A stretch of DNA of 64,000 nt from Desulfonatronum lacustre DSM 10312 (GCF_000519265.1 NZ_KI912608.1:2947313-3011312), one strand, 5' to 3'; counted from the stretch's first letter, positions 35,019 through 44,335 are shown. A program made the numbers and translations. The notes: a model not told the origin generated them from the letters alone.

Positions 35019-35447
35019 ATGCAAAAAAACCCTTGTTTGCCGAAGTTGTTCGCAGACTGTCTGGAGTTCAAGGTTGTCCGCTATTTTTTCGTCGGCGGTG
35101 CGGCAGCCGTCGTTGATCTTTCCTTGTTCTTCATTTTCGCGTGGCTTCTGGGATTTAACTACCTGCTCGTGGGGGCAGGCGCGTTCACTGTGGCCGCCAT
35201 TTTCAACTATCTCTTATCCATTCGTTATGTCTTCGTAAGCGGTGTTCGGTTTCGTGGAAAAAAGGAGTTCGCCTGGGTTTACCTGGTCAGCGTCTTCGGT
35301 CTTCTGCTGAACCAGATCATCCTTTACATCGGCGTGGACATCTTGCACCGGGACATGATGTTGGCCAAAATCGCCGCCATTGGGCTTGTTTTCGGCTGGA
35401 ACTATCTGGCCCGAAAACATTTCGTTTTCAAGACCGTTTGTCTGTAA
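35019..35447 (+). CDS. GtrA-family membrane protein
   Basis: This 142-aa protein has four membrane helices, with FFVGGAAAVVDLSLFF (about 24-39), FNYLLSIRYVFV (about 63-74) and FGWNYLARKHFVF at the end, all typical of GtrA. These proteins are thought to help move or bind polyprenyl-phosphate-linked sugars in glycan modification. It lies after the Wzm-like gene with a 111-bp gap but has a normal base composition. It converges on the kinase gene 28 bases downstream. Confidence 0.88.
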   Translation: MQKNPCLPKLFADCLEFKVVRYFFVGGAAAVVDLSLFFIFAWLLGFNYLLVGAGAFTVAAIFNYLLSIRYVFVSGVRFRGKKEFAWVYLVSVFGLLLNQIILYIGVDILHRDMMLAKIAAIGLVFGWNYLARKHFVFKTVCL

Positions 35448-35474
35448 AATCCGCCTCCCCCCTAGCTATCGGCG

Positions 35475-36533
35475 TTACCTCATTGATATTTCACGAATAG
35501 TTGACAGTGGCCATGAATTTACGGCTTCTCGGAGCTGTTCCGGTAAAACCGCCGTGGCCCCGATCTGTCCGACCACGACTCCGGCCGCGTAGTTGGCCAG
35601 GAGGCAAGCTTCCAGGGATTTCAGTCCTGCTGCCAAGGCCAATCCCAGCACGGCGATGACCGTATCCCCGGCGCCCGTCACGTCATAGACCTTCCTGGCG
35701 GCCGTGGGGATGTGGACGGCTTGAGAGGGAGAGCGGAACAGCAACATTCCCTTGGCTCCCAACGTGATCAGCAGCTCCCGGCTTTCCAGCTCCCGCATCA
35801 GACGTTTTCCCGCCGCGAAAACATCATCCAGACTGTCGCCCCCCGCGCCGTCGTGACGCACAAGGCTTTCGACCCCGGCTTCCCTGGTGTTCGGCGTGAG
35901 CAGGTCGACTCCGCGGTACACGGGATAATTCTTTGGTTTCGGATCGACGATGATCAGAGGCTTGTGGGCCATCGACTCGCGGATCGTTCGCAGCCTGTCC
36001 ATGACCGGCCCGGAAACCAAGCCTTTTCCATAATCAGAAACGATCAGCACCCTGCTCTTTTCGAGCGCATCGTCGACGCCGTGCAGGAGGTCGTCCAAAC
36101 CCTCCGTCGAAGGGAGGCAGACGGATTCCCGGTCAACCCGGACGATCTGTTGCTGTTGGGCGATGATCCGGGTCTTTCGGGTCGTGGGACGCTGACACTC
36201 TTGAATGCACTTGTCCTGGATTCCGTGTTCCCGAAACATCTCGCGCATCCGCTCACCGGAACCGTCGCTTCCCAAAAAACCGAACAGCTGGGCCTGCCCT
36301 CCCAAGGCGGTAATGTTTTTCGCGACGTTTCCAGCTCCGCCAAGCCGATATTCCTCGCTTTCAATCCGGACGACGGGCACCGGGGCCTCCGGCGAAATCC
36401 GCTCGACGGCGCCGAATATGTACTCATCCAGCATAACGTCGCCGACAATGACCACCGTGTTCCCGGCTAAGCGGTCGATGTTCGCGAGCAAGTCTTCCGG
36501 GTTGTAAAATGTGTTTGAAAACGACGCATTCAT
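35475..36533 (-). CDS. rfaE1: D-glycero-beta-D-manno-heptose-7-phosphate kinase (PfkB family)
   Basis: This 352-aa protein matches the kinase half of HldE. It has GDVMLDEYIFG near residue 31, the PfkB region EYRLGGAGNVAKNI, substrate and nucleotide loops PTTRKTRI and LLTPNTREA, and the catalytic VTGAGDTVIA near residue 301 with its base Asp. It makes heptose 1,7-bisphosphate for the ADP-heptose pathway that feeds LPS core synthesis and GT9 enzymes such as the one at 8224-9444. No nucleotidyltransferase domain follows, so HldC is elsewhere. The frame runs upstream into parB; ATG 36533 leaves a 10-base gap and has GAG before it, so it is likely cotranscribed with parB. Confidence 0.9.
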   Translation of the reverse strand: MNASFSNTFYNPEDLLANIDRLAGNTVVIVGDVMLDEYIFGAVERISPEAPVPVVRIESEEYRLGGAGNVAKNITALGGQAQLFGFLGSDGSGERMREMFREHGIQDKCIQECQRPTTRKTRIIAQQQQIVRVDRESVCLPSTEGLDDLLHGVDDALEKSRVLIVSDYGKGLVSGPVMDRLRTIRESMAHKPLIIVDPKPKNYPVYRGVDLLTPNTREAGVESLVRHDGAGGDSLDDVFAAGKRLMRELESRELLITLGAKGMLLFRSPSQAVHIPTAARKVYDVTGAGDTVIAVLGLALAAGLKSLEACLLANYAAGVVVGQIGATAVLPEQLREAVNSWPLSTIREISMR

Positions 36534-36543
36534 GGCAAGACAC

Positions 36544-37434
36544 TCATAATGCCTCAACTCCCAGTTTTCCCAGTAACCTGACCAGTTCTTCCTTGGATCC
36601 ATAGCGCATGGTCATGCTTCCCTTTTCTTCCGTTCCACGGAGCTTCACCCCTTTCAGCCCGATTTCACGGACGATCATCTCCTCGAATCTGGCCATTTGT
36701 TCGTTCTTTTCGCTCAGCGGTTTTGTTGGCGCTTGCCGGGCCTGGAACCCGAAGCGACCATGCTGTTTCCAGTAGGCGGCGTGACGTTCGCACTCGCGAA
36801 CACTGAGGTCGTCGGCGACAATTTTGTCCCGTAGCGTTATTTGACTCTCCGGATTCGTGATCCCCGCCAGTACCCGCCCGTGTCCAGCCGTGTAGAATTT
36901 CTCTTGAATGTCCTTTTGGATATGTTCCGGGAGTTGCAATAAGCGGAGTAAGTTCGCGATATGGGGCCGACTGAGCCCTGTTCGCTCGGCGAGCTCGTTT
37001 TGCGTGGCTTGAAATTCAACTTGAAGCTGCTGGAGGGCTTGGGCTTGTTCCAACGCATTGAGGTCTTCGCGCTGGACGTTCTCGATCAGAGCCAGAGCCA
37101 GACTTTCCTTGTCCCCAAGCTCCCTGATGATCACCGGTATGTGTCGCAGCCCGGCGAGCTTGCTCGCTCTCCACCGCCGCTCCCCGGCCACCAGTTCATA
37201 TTCGTCCGGATTTTTCCCAGGCCGAACGAGGATCGGCTGCAAAACCCCTTGCGCCTTGATTGATGCAGCCAGTTCCTCCAGGGATTCGGTTGAAAAGTAT
37301 TTGCGCGGTTGATATCGGTTCGGCCTCAGGCTATCCACGTTGATCAACATCACGTCGCGTCCGTTCTGGTTTTCATTCCGCCCCGTGTCGCCCAGCAGCG
37401 CACCGAGTCCTTTACCCAACCCCCGTACAGCCAT
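36544..37434 (-). CDS. parB: chromosome partitioning protein ParB
   Basis: This 296-aa protein is a CTPase DNA-binding clamp that loads at parS and helps segregate the origin region. It has the short N-terminal ParA-stimulating region MAVRGLGKGLGALLG, the ParB/Srx domain with NRYQPRKYF and GERRWRASKLAG, then the DNA-binding helix-turn-helix (about 130-185; ELAERTGLSRPHIANLLRLL) and a C-terminal dimerisation region. ATG 37434 has GGAGGAGG upstream. The expected binding site is the parS at 39286-39301. It is not next to parA; 870 bp with an opposing gene separate them. The heptose kinase gene follows 10 bases downstream. Confidence 0.94.
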   Translation of the reverse strand: MAVRGLGKGLGALLGDTGRNENQNGRDVMLINVDSLRPNRYQPRKYFSTESLEELAASIKAQGVLQPILVRPGKNPDEYELVAGERRWRASKLAGLRHIPVIIRELGDKESLALALIENVQREDLNALEQAQALQQLQVEFQATQNELAERTGLSRPHIANLLRLLQLPEHIQKDIQEKFYTAGHGRVLAGITNPESQITLRDKIVADDLSVRECERHAAYWKQHGRFGFQARQAPTKPLSEKNEQMARFEEMIVREIGLKGVKLRGTEEKGSMTMRYGSKEELVRLLGKLGVEAL

Positions 37435-37555
37435 GAACCTCCTCCTTCCACCTTGACATCGCGCGAACAAGGATCATTTCATAAGCGCGGACATATTGCG
37501 CAACCTTGAACTGCATGAAACCATTAATAGATTCTTACCAAAAACAGGAGACAGC

Positions 37556-37954
37556 ATGCCCTCTAACGACATTGTTCACGCCTTCGACGCCCAAGGCAAA
37601 CCGCTTGGTGTCTTTATCCCGTTTGCCTTGTGGGAGCAACTGGACGAGAAGATACGAAGCACATTGGATCGCCCGGCTTCCAAACTTCAGGGATTCAAGG
37701 AGCCCATCAGCGACTGGGAGATGCTCGTCTCATGCTGGGATTTCCCCTATCCCGTTGATATGGACGTCCATTGTCGACTCTGCGACAATCAAACGCTGGA
37801 CTGGAGACAGGATGCTCCACGGAAATTCTTGCTCAAGGCGGCCAACCTCGGAGGCTTGGTATCTTTTGAATGTTGCCAATGCCAAGCCCGGATACGCAAA
37901 AATCACTTCAAGGATGCCATTGACGTAAGCTGCACCCCGCCGGGCGCAAGATAA
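37556..37954 (+). CDS. zinc-ribbon-type conserved hypothetical protein
   Basis: This 132-aa protein has no recognised catalytic motif. It has two cysteine pairs, HCRLC (about 76-80) and CCQC (about 107-110), positioned as a zinc ribbon in its C-terminal half. The N-terminal half contains FDAQGKPLGVFIPFALWEQL. The start was chosen for CAGGAG five bases before ATG 37556. It is the only plus-strand gene between parB and parA, divergent from parB. A strong terminator follows 37 bp after its stop, so it is an independent transcription unit. The function is unknown. Confidence 0.7.
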   Translation: MPSNDIVHAFDAQGKPLGVFIPFALWEQLDEKIRSTLDRPASKLQGFKEPISDWEMLVSCWDFPYPVDMDVHCRLCDNQTLDWRQDAPRKFLLKAANLGGLVSFECCQCQARIRKNHFKDAIDVSCTPPGAR

Positions 37955-37990
37955 TCCCCCTTGTCGCATTCAATCCGTACGGCAATGCCA

Positions 37991-38046
37991 ACGGCCCGAC
38001 ACCCTGGCCCTCATCTTGAGGACCAGGGTGTCGGGCCGTTTTTCGT
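37991..38046 (+). terminator. rho-independent terminator of the zinc-ribbon gene
   Basis: A perfect 17-bp stem has arms 37991-38007 and 38023-38039; four further pairs form inside the loop (38009-38012 with 38018-38021). TTTTTCGTTT follows. This ends transcripts from the plus-strand gene at 37556-37954 before they run into parA. Confidence 0.9.
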
Positions 38047-38302
38047 TTCCACGAAAAAAAATCGTAATATTTAGCAAAATTCTGATGAAAGGCAGAAACT
38101 GGCCAGGCCTGGCTTGCTTTGATTTTGCGGCCTCGCAAACCTGACTGAGCCAGGATTCGGTCTTCGTACCATTGCCGGAATTTGAAGCGCCGCATGCTGT
38201 TTATTCACGCAATGGCTCGATCTGCGAAGTCGGCGAAGGAGCTTACGAGACCGTAAATCAAGAAAGCAGGGCCTTGGCTGAGTAGTTACAGAGAGTTTTT
38301 CC
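38047..38302. other. intergenic region between terminator and parA end, with one repeat end
   Basis: No gene is seen. GGCTGAGTAGTTAC at 38276-38289 matches the right end of the 15537-15708 element at 12 of 14 bases, but I found no clear partner end. It is probably a solo or decayed copy. Confidence 0.45.
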
Positions 38303-39097
38303 TTAACCGTGCCCTGCGCCGTGTTTTCTTTTCTCTTCGAGCCGACCGAAGCATTCTTCCGAGAACTTGAGATATGCCTGCGAACCTTTGGACTTGATAT
38401 CGTAACTGATCACCGGAAGGCCATGGCTGGGGGCTTCGGAGAGCCGAACATTACGAGGGATCGTCGTCGAGAACACCAAATCGGGAAAGTGGGTACACAC
38501 CTCGCTTTCCACATCCTTGGTCAGATTACTGCGAGGGTCGTGCATGGTCAGCACAACGCCCAACAACTCCAATTCCGCGTTCAATCGCTGACGGACCAAC
38601 GTATAAGTCCGCATCAGCTGGGCCATTCCCTCCAGAGCGTAGAATTCGCACTGCATCGGCACCACCAAGTGACGACCCGCGCAGAGTGCGTTCACCGTCA
38701 GCAGGCCCAGCGACGGGGGGCAGTCAATAACGATAAAGTCAAAATCGTGCCTCAGGGAATTAATCCCGTCACGCAAAAAAAATTCACGATTTTCTTTTTC
38801 AACCAGCTCCAGCTCCGCGCCCACGAGGTCCGATGTGGCGGGGAGCACGGATAAATATGGGAAGTTCGTTGCATGAACGGCCTTATGAAAATCCTGAGCG
38901 GAGAAATAGACGGAATAGAGATCGTCCCGACCCGCCTGCTTGTCCCAGCCTACTCCACTGGTGGCATTCCCTTGAGGATCGCAGTCAATCAGCAAGGTTT
39001 TTTTTTCCATCACGGCCAGGCATGCCGCCAAGTTCACAGCGGTGGTCGTCTTTCCCACCCCACCTTTCTGATTCGCAAGCACTATGACTTCAGCCAC
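38303..39097 (-). CDS. parA: chromosome partitioning ATPase ParA/Soj
   Basis: This 264-aa protein has the deviant Walker A motif KGGVGKTTTAVNLA (about 11-24), the A' region LLIDCDPQGNATSGVG and Walker B in FIVIDCPPSLGLLTVNAL. These define the ParA/Soj ATPases, which bind DNA non-specifically as ATP dimers and are released by ParB. It has no N-terminal helix-turn-helix, so it is the chromosomal type. Its start is 178 bp from the parS palindrome. It is on the same strand as parB but separated from it by the opposing zinc-ribbon gene, so the two need separate expression. Confidence 0.95.
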   Translation of the reverse strand: MAEVIVLANQKGGVGKTTTAVNLAACLAVMEKKTLLIDCDPQGNATSGVGWDKQAGRDDLYSVYFSAQDFHKAVHATNFPYLSVLPATSDLVGAELELVEKENREFFLRDGINSLRHDFDFIVIDCPPSLGLLTVNALCAGRHLVVPMQCEFYALEGMAQLMRTYTLVRQRLNAELELLGVVLTMHDPRSNLTKDVESEVCTHFPDLVFSTTIPRNVRLSEAPSHGLPVISYDIKSKGSQAYLKFSEECFGRLEEKRKHGAGHG

Positions 39098-39274
39098 GTC
39101 ATACCTACTAAATGTTTACCATATGCCATTCCCAGCGCGGACGGCCGACCAGCCCCCGGCATGACGTATCGACTTCGAACCGCGAGACGACAGGGCCGGA
39201 GAATGAGGGCACCCAAAAACGCAAAACTGCTGAACAGCTATGGATAGTTGGCAACTCTTGGTGTGCATGGAGCA

Positions 39275-39312
39275 CGGAGGGTTAATGTTTCACGTGAAAC
39301 ATTAACCCTCCG
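39275..39312. promoter_or_regulatory. parS centromere site within a perfect 38-bp palindrome
   Basis: The exact consensus parS TGTTTCACGTGAAACA is at 39286-39301. The symmetry continues without a mismatch for another 11 bases on each side (39275-39312). It is the ParB loading site and lies between parA and the stop codon of the gene at 39302-39598, which it overlaps by 11 bases. The extra arms could also form a hairpin at the end of that gene's transcript, but no T-run follows. Confidence 0.95.
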
Positions 39313-39598
39313 GCTTGAAGGACCGATGACAGAATTCTTGAGCATCTCGAAGAGCGTCAAGAAGAAGAACGGCTTCTTGAACGTTGTGTTTCTTGACGAC
39401 CATGTGCAATTGGCGAGTCAAGTGGAGAAAGTCTTCCGCTTCGGAATGCCACGATTCATTCGCGTTCATGGCCATTTTCTCAGTTGCTTGCAAAAAGGAG
39501 GTGACTTCTTTTAATGCAGGCAATTCACCGGAATCCGCGGCCTGCATAATCACTGAAAACAGATCGTGCATTTGGGATTTTAGCGCTGGAAAATTCAT
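39302..39598 (-). CDS. conserved hypothetical protein (98 aa)
   Basis: This 98-aa, largely helical protein has no membrane segment or signal peptide. It contains EKMAMNANESWHSEAEDF and a C-terminal DALRDAQEFCHRSF. I do not recognise the family. It may be real because it fills the gap between the SPFH gene and parS on the same strand and ends exactly at the edge of the parS sequence. The ribosome-binding site is weak. Its neighbours suggest cotranscription with the SPFH gene upstream. Confidence 0.6.
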   Translation of the reverse strand: MNFPALKSQMHDLFSVIMQAADSGELPALKEVTSFLQATEKMAMNANESWHSEAEDFLHLTRQLHMVVKKHNVQEAVLLLDALRDAQEFCHRSFKPEG

Positions 39599-39644
39599 CG
39601 GATGAACAAAGTGTTGAGGTTAATCGGAAAAATACTTGCTCTGA

Positions 39645-40385
39645 CTACTGACGATTCAATCTCAGAAAGTCAAGGGGAATAGGCAAGATCGTCGCTTGTC
39701 CGGAAGCTGCCATCTCTCGCATTGTCTGAAGGTATCGCAACGAAAGCGCTTCTGGGTTGCGGGAAATGATCTCGGCGGCCTGGGTCAATTTTTCAGCAGC
39801 CTGGTACTCACCCTCGGCATTGATGATCTTGGCGCGACGCTCACGCTCAGCCTCGGCTTGCTTGGCCATGGCTCGTTGCATTTCGGTTGGCAGGTCGACA
39901 TGTTTCAGTTCAACGCCGGAAACCTTGATGCCCCATGCATCTGTCTGGGCATCCAAAATCGACTGAATTTGCATATTCACTTCTTCGCGTTGGGACAAAA
40001 TCTGGTCCAGTTCAACGGAGCCGCAGACGCTGCGCAAGGTCGTCTGAGAGAGCTGAGAGGTCGCGAACAGAAAGTCCTCAATGGCCAAAACGGATTTGGA
40101 CGGTTCGATGACACGGAAATAGATGACGGCATTGACTTTGATGCTGACGTTGTCCTTGGTGATGACGTCTTGGTGGGGGACGTCCATGGCAACAGTTCGC
40201 AGACTTGTTTTGACCATCTTATCTAAAAGAGGAATCAAAATGATCAAACCGGGGCCCTTTGTCGCGACATACCGACCTAATCGAAAAATGACGCCACGCT
40301 CGTATTCGTTGAGAATTCGAATCGCTGAAAAAAGAAAAAAAGCGACAATAAGCAGTAACGGGAGAAAAGAAGAAAAAGCACCCAT
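39645..40385 (-). CDS. SPFH/stomatin-like membrane protein (slipin)
   Basis: This 246-aa protein has one N-terminal membrane helix ([18 protein letters not shown]) followed by an SPFH domain: [41 protein letters not shown] and [29 protein letters not shown] are given here only as landmarks of the stomatin group; the last is the start of a coiled-coil tail. Slipins oligomerise in membranes and are usually paired with an NfeD protein, as here: the nfeD stop is 4 bases away and the AGGAGG of this gene lies inside nfeD. The pair is thought to organise membrane microdomains or protein turnover. Confidence 0.92.
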   Translation of the reverse strand: MGAFSSFLPLLLIVAFFLFSAIRILNEYERGVIFRLGRYVATKGPGLIILIPLLDKMVKTSLRTVAMDVPHQDVITKDNVSIKVNAVIYFRVIEPSKSVLAIEDFLFATSQLSQTTLRSVCGSVELDQILSQREEVNMQIQSILDAQTDAWGIKVSGVELKHVDLPTEMQRAMAKQAEAERERRAKIINAEGEYQAAEKLTQAAEIISRNPEALSLRYLQTMREMAASGQATILPIPLDFLRLNRQ

Positions 40386-40389
40386 GAAA

Positions 40390-41709
40390 TCATCCTCCTG
40401 ACATGTTGTGTGTTGACGTTGGGATAATGTGGAGAACAAGCCCGTCGACTTCGGAAACAGAAACCAAGTCGTCGGGTTGCAAGGACAAAGGGGTTTCACT
40501 GACAGCCGTCCAGGTTTCTCCTTGCAGGTGGACGACGCCATGGTCCTTTGACCAGTGTCTGACTTTCGCGGTCTGACCAATCAACTGGTGGGGCCCACTG
40601 AACGGTTTGTTGCGATGGGCTTTTGCGACCAGGTACAAACAGAAGCCGACAAACGCGGAAATACCGATGGTCGTAACGATAATGCTGGGCATGGGGACTC
40701 CTCCAATCCCGTACTCAAACCGAAACAAGATTACCGATCCGAAGAAGATGGAAATCACGGCGGCCAGGCTGAGGAGTCCGAAGCTTGAGATCATCAATTC
40801 GAGTCCAAAAAGCATCAGACCAAAAAGGATCAGCAGGAGACCGGCGACATTGGTCGGTAAAATGGATAAAGCGTATAGACCCAGGAGCAGGCAAAGGCCG
40901 CCGAGGACGCCGGGGAAAATCGCGCCTGGATTGGTCAACTCGAAAAAAATCCCCGCCAACCCGCCCATCAACAAAAAATAGGCGATCTGGGGATCCAGCA
41001 TCCAAGCTAGAATGGAATACCAAAGACCTGGCTCGAAGTCGACAAATGCGACATCGTCGATACTGAAATAGACTCGTTCATTGTGCCACTCAAAGCCGCG
41101 AATGCCGATCTGCTCGACGTAATCAGGAACACTGACCGCAACGAGGTCCACCACGCGAAGCATGGCTGCCTCGGTTCCCGTCAGGTTGGCGCTTTCCTTC
41201 ACCGCGCTGACGTACCAGTCGACGTTTCTCCCGCGACTCTGGGCGGATGCGCGAACTAAGCTTAGGAAATCATTGAGGATTTTGTCGGCCATGGCCTCTG
41301 GGATATCCTCTCCTCCGACACCAACGGGGCGGGCGGAGCCGATGTTGGAGTTGGGGCTCATCCCGGCAATGGCTGACGCGGCGACGAGGAAGACTCCGGC
41401 CGAGGCCGCGCGTGAGCCGTCGGGACCGACCCAGATGGCCACCGGCAAGGGAGCGTTCAGAATCTGTTTGACCATGTTTCTGGTGGTCTCTCCAAGACCT
41501 CCCGGCGTATCCAGTTGAAGAACGAACAGTTGGGCTTGCTCCTTGAAGGCATGGTTTATCGCCTCCTCAAGAAGATCTTGCTGCGCGGGATTGATGGAAC
41601 CCTGAATCTTCAGAACATGGACCGGAAAGGGGTCATTGGCCGAAACAGGAGCGCCGGGAAACAATAAAAGCGAAACAAGGAATAAAGAGAATAAGAGCGC
41701 ATGTCTCAT
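40390..41709 (-). CDS. nfeD: NfeD-family membrane-bound serine protease
   Basis: This ~439-aa protein has a signal peptide, then a ClpP/crotonase-like protease domain (about 30-230) with [15 protein letters not shown] and the catalytic Ser in [11 protein letters not shown], followed by four or five membrane helices and a C-terminal OB-fold domain (about 370-439; [14 protein letters not shown]). It is the long form of NfeD that cleaves stomatin-type partners. The gene immediately downstream encodes the SPFH partner. The start is uncertain: an ATG at 41751 is also in frame, but ATG 41709 begins a clean signal peptide; neither has a clear ribosome-binding site. Confidence 0.9.
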   Translation of the reverse strand: MRHALLFSLFLVSLLLFPGAPVSANDPFPVHVLKIQGSINPAQQDLLEEAINHAFKEQAQLFVLQLDTPGGLGETTRNMVKQILNAPLPVAIWVGPDGSRAASAGVFLVAASAIAGMSPNSNIGSARPVGVGGEDIPEAMADKILNDFLSLVRASAQSRGRNVDWYVSAVKESANLTGTEAAMLRVVDLVAVSVPDYVEQIGIRGFEWHNERVYFSIDDVAFVDFEPGLWYSILAWMLDPQIAYFLLMGGLAGIFFELTNPGAIFPGVLGGLCLLLGLYALSILPTNVAGLLLILFGLMLFGLELMISSFGLLSLAAVISIFFGSVILFRFEYGIGGVPMPSIIVTTIGISAFVGFCLYLVAKAHRNKPFSGPHQLIGQTAKVRHWSKDHGVVHLQGETWTAVSETPLSLQPDDLVSVSEVDGLVLHIIPTSTHNMSGG

Positions 41710-41773
41710 AAGGGGGGCTCGCTTGGGTAAGAAAATCGATGTCGAATCCATGTATGGGAGTAAATATTCGGGC

Positions 41774-42379
41774 TCAGGGGGTCAAGCCGCGGATGATGTC
41801 CCAAGCCGCTTTTTTGATCAGCTTGTTGTCGGGCAGCATATCGTCGAGGCTCGGCAGGACGACATGCCTGGCCCGCGACGAGTTGGAGGCGTCGTGAAGC
41901 CCAGACTGGGAACGGCCAGCGAAAAGTGCGTCGACGCAGCCGCCGAAATCAAAGATATATTTGGGGTTGACTTCATTAATGACGCGGAAAAAACTGGCCT
42001 GCATGACCTCACCAGGAACTGGTATGGGAGCATACACGGCCGACGGCCAAAAAGCCACATCCTCCAGGCTCCAGGGCATGGCTTTGTCGATGATGGCGTG
42101 GATCAACCGCATCCGTGCATCATTGGGCCGTCCTCGAAAGTCATGGTCCAGGTGCGTATAGGTAATGATCGCGGCGATGGGTGGTTGGAGCCGTCGCCTG
42201 TAGAACATGAGAGGTTCAGGATAGTCGAAATCAGGGACGGTGCTCTTCGGTGCTGAGGGCTGGGGCGGTGCAGATGCGGCATCGCCCGCTATTTTCTCGA
42301 CCGGCTCAGAAGCGACACGCGGTATCCGCAGCACGAATCGCAAACCGATTTCTCGCCAAACACGGGTTCGCTCGTCCAT
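41774..42379 (-). CDS. conserved hypothetical protein (201 aa)
   Basis: This 201-aa soluble protein has a Pro/Ala-rich stretch near residues 35-45, then a mixed alpha/beta region with FDYPEPLMFYRRRLQPP, IITYTHLDHDFRGRP and FDFGGCVDALF. I do not recognise the family or see a catalytic signature. It starts 6 bases after coaBC ends and is on the same strand, so it is cotranscribed with that gene. Association with coaBC does not by itself tell its role. Confidence 0.7.
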   Translation of the reverse strand: MDERTRVWREIGLRFVLRIPRVASEPVEKIAGDAASAPPQPSAPKSTVPDFDYPEPLMFYRRRLQPPIAAIITYTHLDHDFRGRPNDARMRLIHAIIDKAMPWSLEDVAFWPSAVYAPIPVPGEVMQASFFRVINEVNPKYIFDFGGCVDALFAGRSQSGLHDASNSSRARHVVLPSLDDMLPDNKLIKKAAWDIIRGLTP

Positions 42380-42385
42380 GGGCGA

Positions 42386-43612
42386 TCAGTCGGAATGGTC
42401 GAGGAACCATTCAATTACGCGCATCGCGACTTCAGTTTTCGCCAGGACCGGCCAGGACTCTCTTCGTCCGCAACGGCTGATGACGTGCACTTGATTGGTG
42501 GCGGTTCCGAATCCGCTGTCGGGACGAGACACGGAATTGGCCACGATCAGGTCGAGGTGCTTTTCATGCAGCTTCAGCTGCGCGTGACGAAGAATGTCGT
42601 CCGTCTCTGCCGCGAAGCCGATGATGTACTGGGAGTCCTTACGCATTCTTCCGATGTCCGCCAAAATGTCGGGATTTTGTTCGAAGTCGAGGGTGATGCG
42701 CTCGCCTAGAGAGGACTTCTTGGCCTTGCTTTGTTGCTCGGCGACGGGGCGATAATCGGACACCGCCGCGGTCAGACAAATGATGTCCATGCCCGTCGCA
42801 AGGTCGAGGCAAGCTTCGTGCATTTGCCTGGCGGAGGTAACGTCCGTTGTCGGCAAAAAGCGAGGCAACCAAAGGGACGGCGTCGGGCCTCGGACTACGG
42901 AGACCTCGGCTCCGTGCAGCCAAGCGGCCAGGGCGATGGATGCGCCCATGATCCCGGAAGAGTCGTTCGTCACAACCCGGACCGGATCTAAATATTCCCG
43001 GGTTGGTCCAAGGTTGACGAGGAACCGCCGTCCGGCAAGCTCTTGCGGCAACAGCGCCTTCAAGGCATATAAAAAAATTTCCTCGACTTCAGCCAAGCGT
43101 CCTTCACCGATTTCTCCACAAGCCATCAGTCCTGTTTCCGGGGAAACAATACCGGTTCCTCGCCCTTCCAGTTTGGAAATATTGGCCTGAACGGCGGGGG
43201 AAGACCAAATTCGTGGATTCATGGCCGGGGCATGGATGATGGGCCCCTTGAAGGAGAACAGCTGTGAGCTGAGCAGGTCGTCGCCGATGCCACCGGCGTG
43301 TTTCGCCAGGGTATTGGCCGTGGATGGGGCGACGAGAAACAGGTGGGCGTTCTGAGCCGGTTCCAGGTGGGCGTACTCGGCTTGATTCGAATCGAAAAGT
43401 CCTTCATAGACCGGTCCCGAGGTTAAGGACCGAAACTGCAAGGGCCTGACGAACTCCTGGGCTGCCGCGGTCAGAGTAACCCCGACTTGGATGTCGGCTC
43501 GTTGGAGCCGACGCATGACGTCCACGGCTCGAAATGCGGAGACGCTGCCGGTGACGCCCAACTGCAGGCGCTTTCCGGAAAAGCCGGTGAAATCAGTCTG
43601 AGGGAGAGTCAT
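42386..43612 (-). CDS. coaBC: bifunctional phosphopantothenoylcysteine decarboxylase/synthetase
   Basis: This 408-aa protein makes 4'-phosphopantetheine for coenzyme A. The N-terminal CoaC domain (1-185) has the FMN-binding loop, active-site His82, the PAMN motif at 129-132 and catalytic Cys165 in GLMACGEIGEGRL. The C-terminal CoaB domain (about 190-408) has GPTREYLDPVR, NDSSGIMG and AAVSDYRP, which bind CTP and 4'-phosphopantothenate. Its ATG overlaps the stop of the upstream lipoprotein gene (ATGA). Length and residues are normal, so it should be active. Confidence 0.95.
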   Translation of the reverse strand: MTLPQTDFTGFSGKRLQLGVTGSVSAFRAVDVMRRLQRADIQVGVTLTAAAQEFVRPLQFRSLTSGPVYEGLFDSNQAEYAHLEPAQNAHLFLVAPSTANTLAKHAGGIGDDLLSSQLFSFKGPIIHAPAMNPRIWSSPAVQANISKLEGRGTGIVSPETGLMACGEIGEGRLAEVEEIFLYALKALLPQELAGRRFLVNLGPTREYLDPVRVVTNDSSGIMGASIALAAWLHGAEVSVVRGPTPSLWLPRFLPTTDVTSARQMHEACLDLATGMDIICLTAAVSDYRPVAEQQSKAKKSSLGERITLDFEQNPDILADIGRMRKDSQYIIGFAAETDDILRHAQLKLHEKHLDLIVANSVSRPDSGFGTATNQVHVISRCGRRESWPVLAKTEVAMRVIEWFLDHSD

Positions 43613-44091
43613 TGGGTCAGCGTGCGTTCCTGGCGCATGGTTGGCGCGGGCGCGTTGGAGGCCGTTTTGGGGGCGATCCAGATTTCCATCTGAGTGGAAA
43701 AACGTCCGTCGTGAATGTTGATGATGCAGTCACGATCCGGCTTGGTGAAAACCATGATGGTCCGTTGGTATCGGAAGGAACTGCTCATGTGCCATCCGTC
43801 CTTGAGCATGTTATTGGTAAAAAAGGTCGTCAGGGAAACCGGGTCGACACGCCCCTTGAAAACGAGCATTCCGGCTTTTACTCCCGGGGTTTCCAGGACG
43901 AAAGAAGAGCGTGGGACCAGTTTCATGTCCCGAGGCACGAGGATGTCGTCGAAATCGTAATAATAGTTTGCCGGGCCGGACGGCGTGACGGTCGGATCAG
44001 TAGTGTCGCCGTTCCCTCCGGGCTGTTTGGAAGCGCAGGAAGCGACAAACAACAACAGACAGGCAAGCAGTATACGAGTGGCGATGTTCAT
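43609..44091 (-). CDS. putative lipoprotein of unknown function
   Basis: This 160-aa protein has a lipoprotein signal peptide ending LLFVASC, so it is secreted and lipidated. The mature part has a Gly/Thr/Pro-rich linker and a single domain with YYYDFDDILVPRDMKL and LETPGVKAGMLVFKGRVD, seen by me in no named family. ATG 44091 has GGGAG upstream; the frame is open further. The stop overlaps the coaBC start, which is an odd partner and suggests the operon order is conserved for expression rather than pathway. Confidence 0.75.
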   Translation of the reverse strand: MNIATRILLACLLLFVASCASKQPGGNGDTTDPTVTPSGPANYYYDFDDILVPRDMKLVPRSSFVLETPGVKAGMLVFKGRVDPVSLTTFFTNNMLKDGWHMSSSFRYQRTIMVFTKPDRDCIINIHDGRFSTQMEIWIAPKTASNAPAPTMRQERTLTQ

Positions 44092-44335
44092 TGGGGTCTC
44101 CCTTAAGGTGTAGGTAGAGCGAGGATAACATGCCAGAAGCGGAGTATGCATCAATGGCAACAGGATCATGGCTCGCACGAGTCAAAGATGATTTTCCCAA
44201 AAACAGCGTTTCCGACAATCTTTGCCGACAATGTTTGAAAAGTGCCCGATGCACATGGAGCGTTTCGGGTGCGACAATACCGGTTTTTCTTTTGATTTTT
44301 ATCGTAGACCAAGTAAACCTGGGACTCAAGAGCTA

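Noticed and set aside
37908-38195. 95-codon frame on the minus strand
   Set aside because: It crosses the strong terminator at 37991-38046 and resembles nothing.
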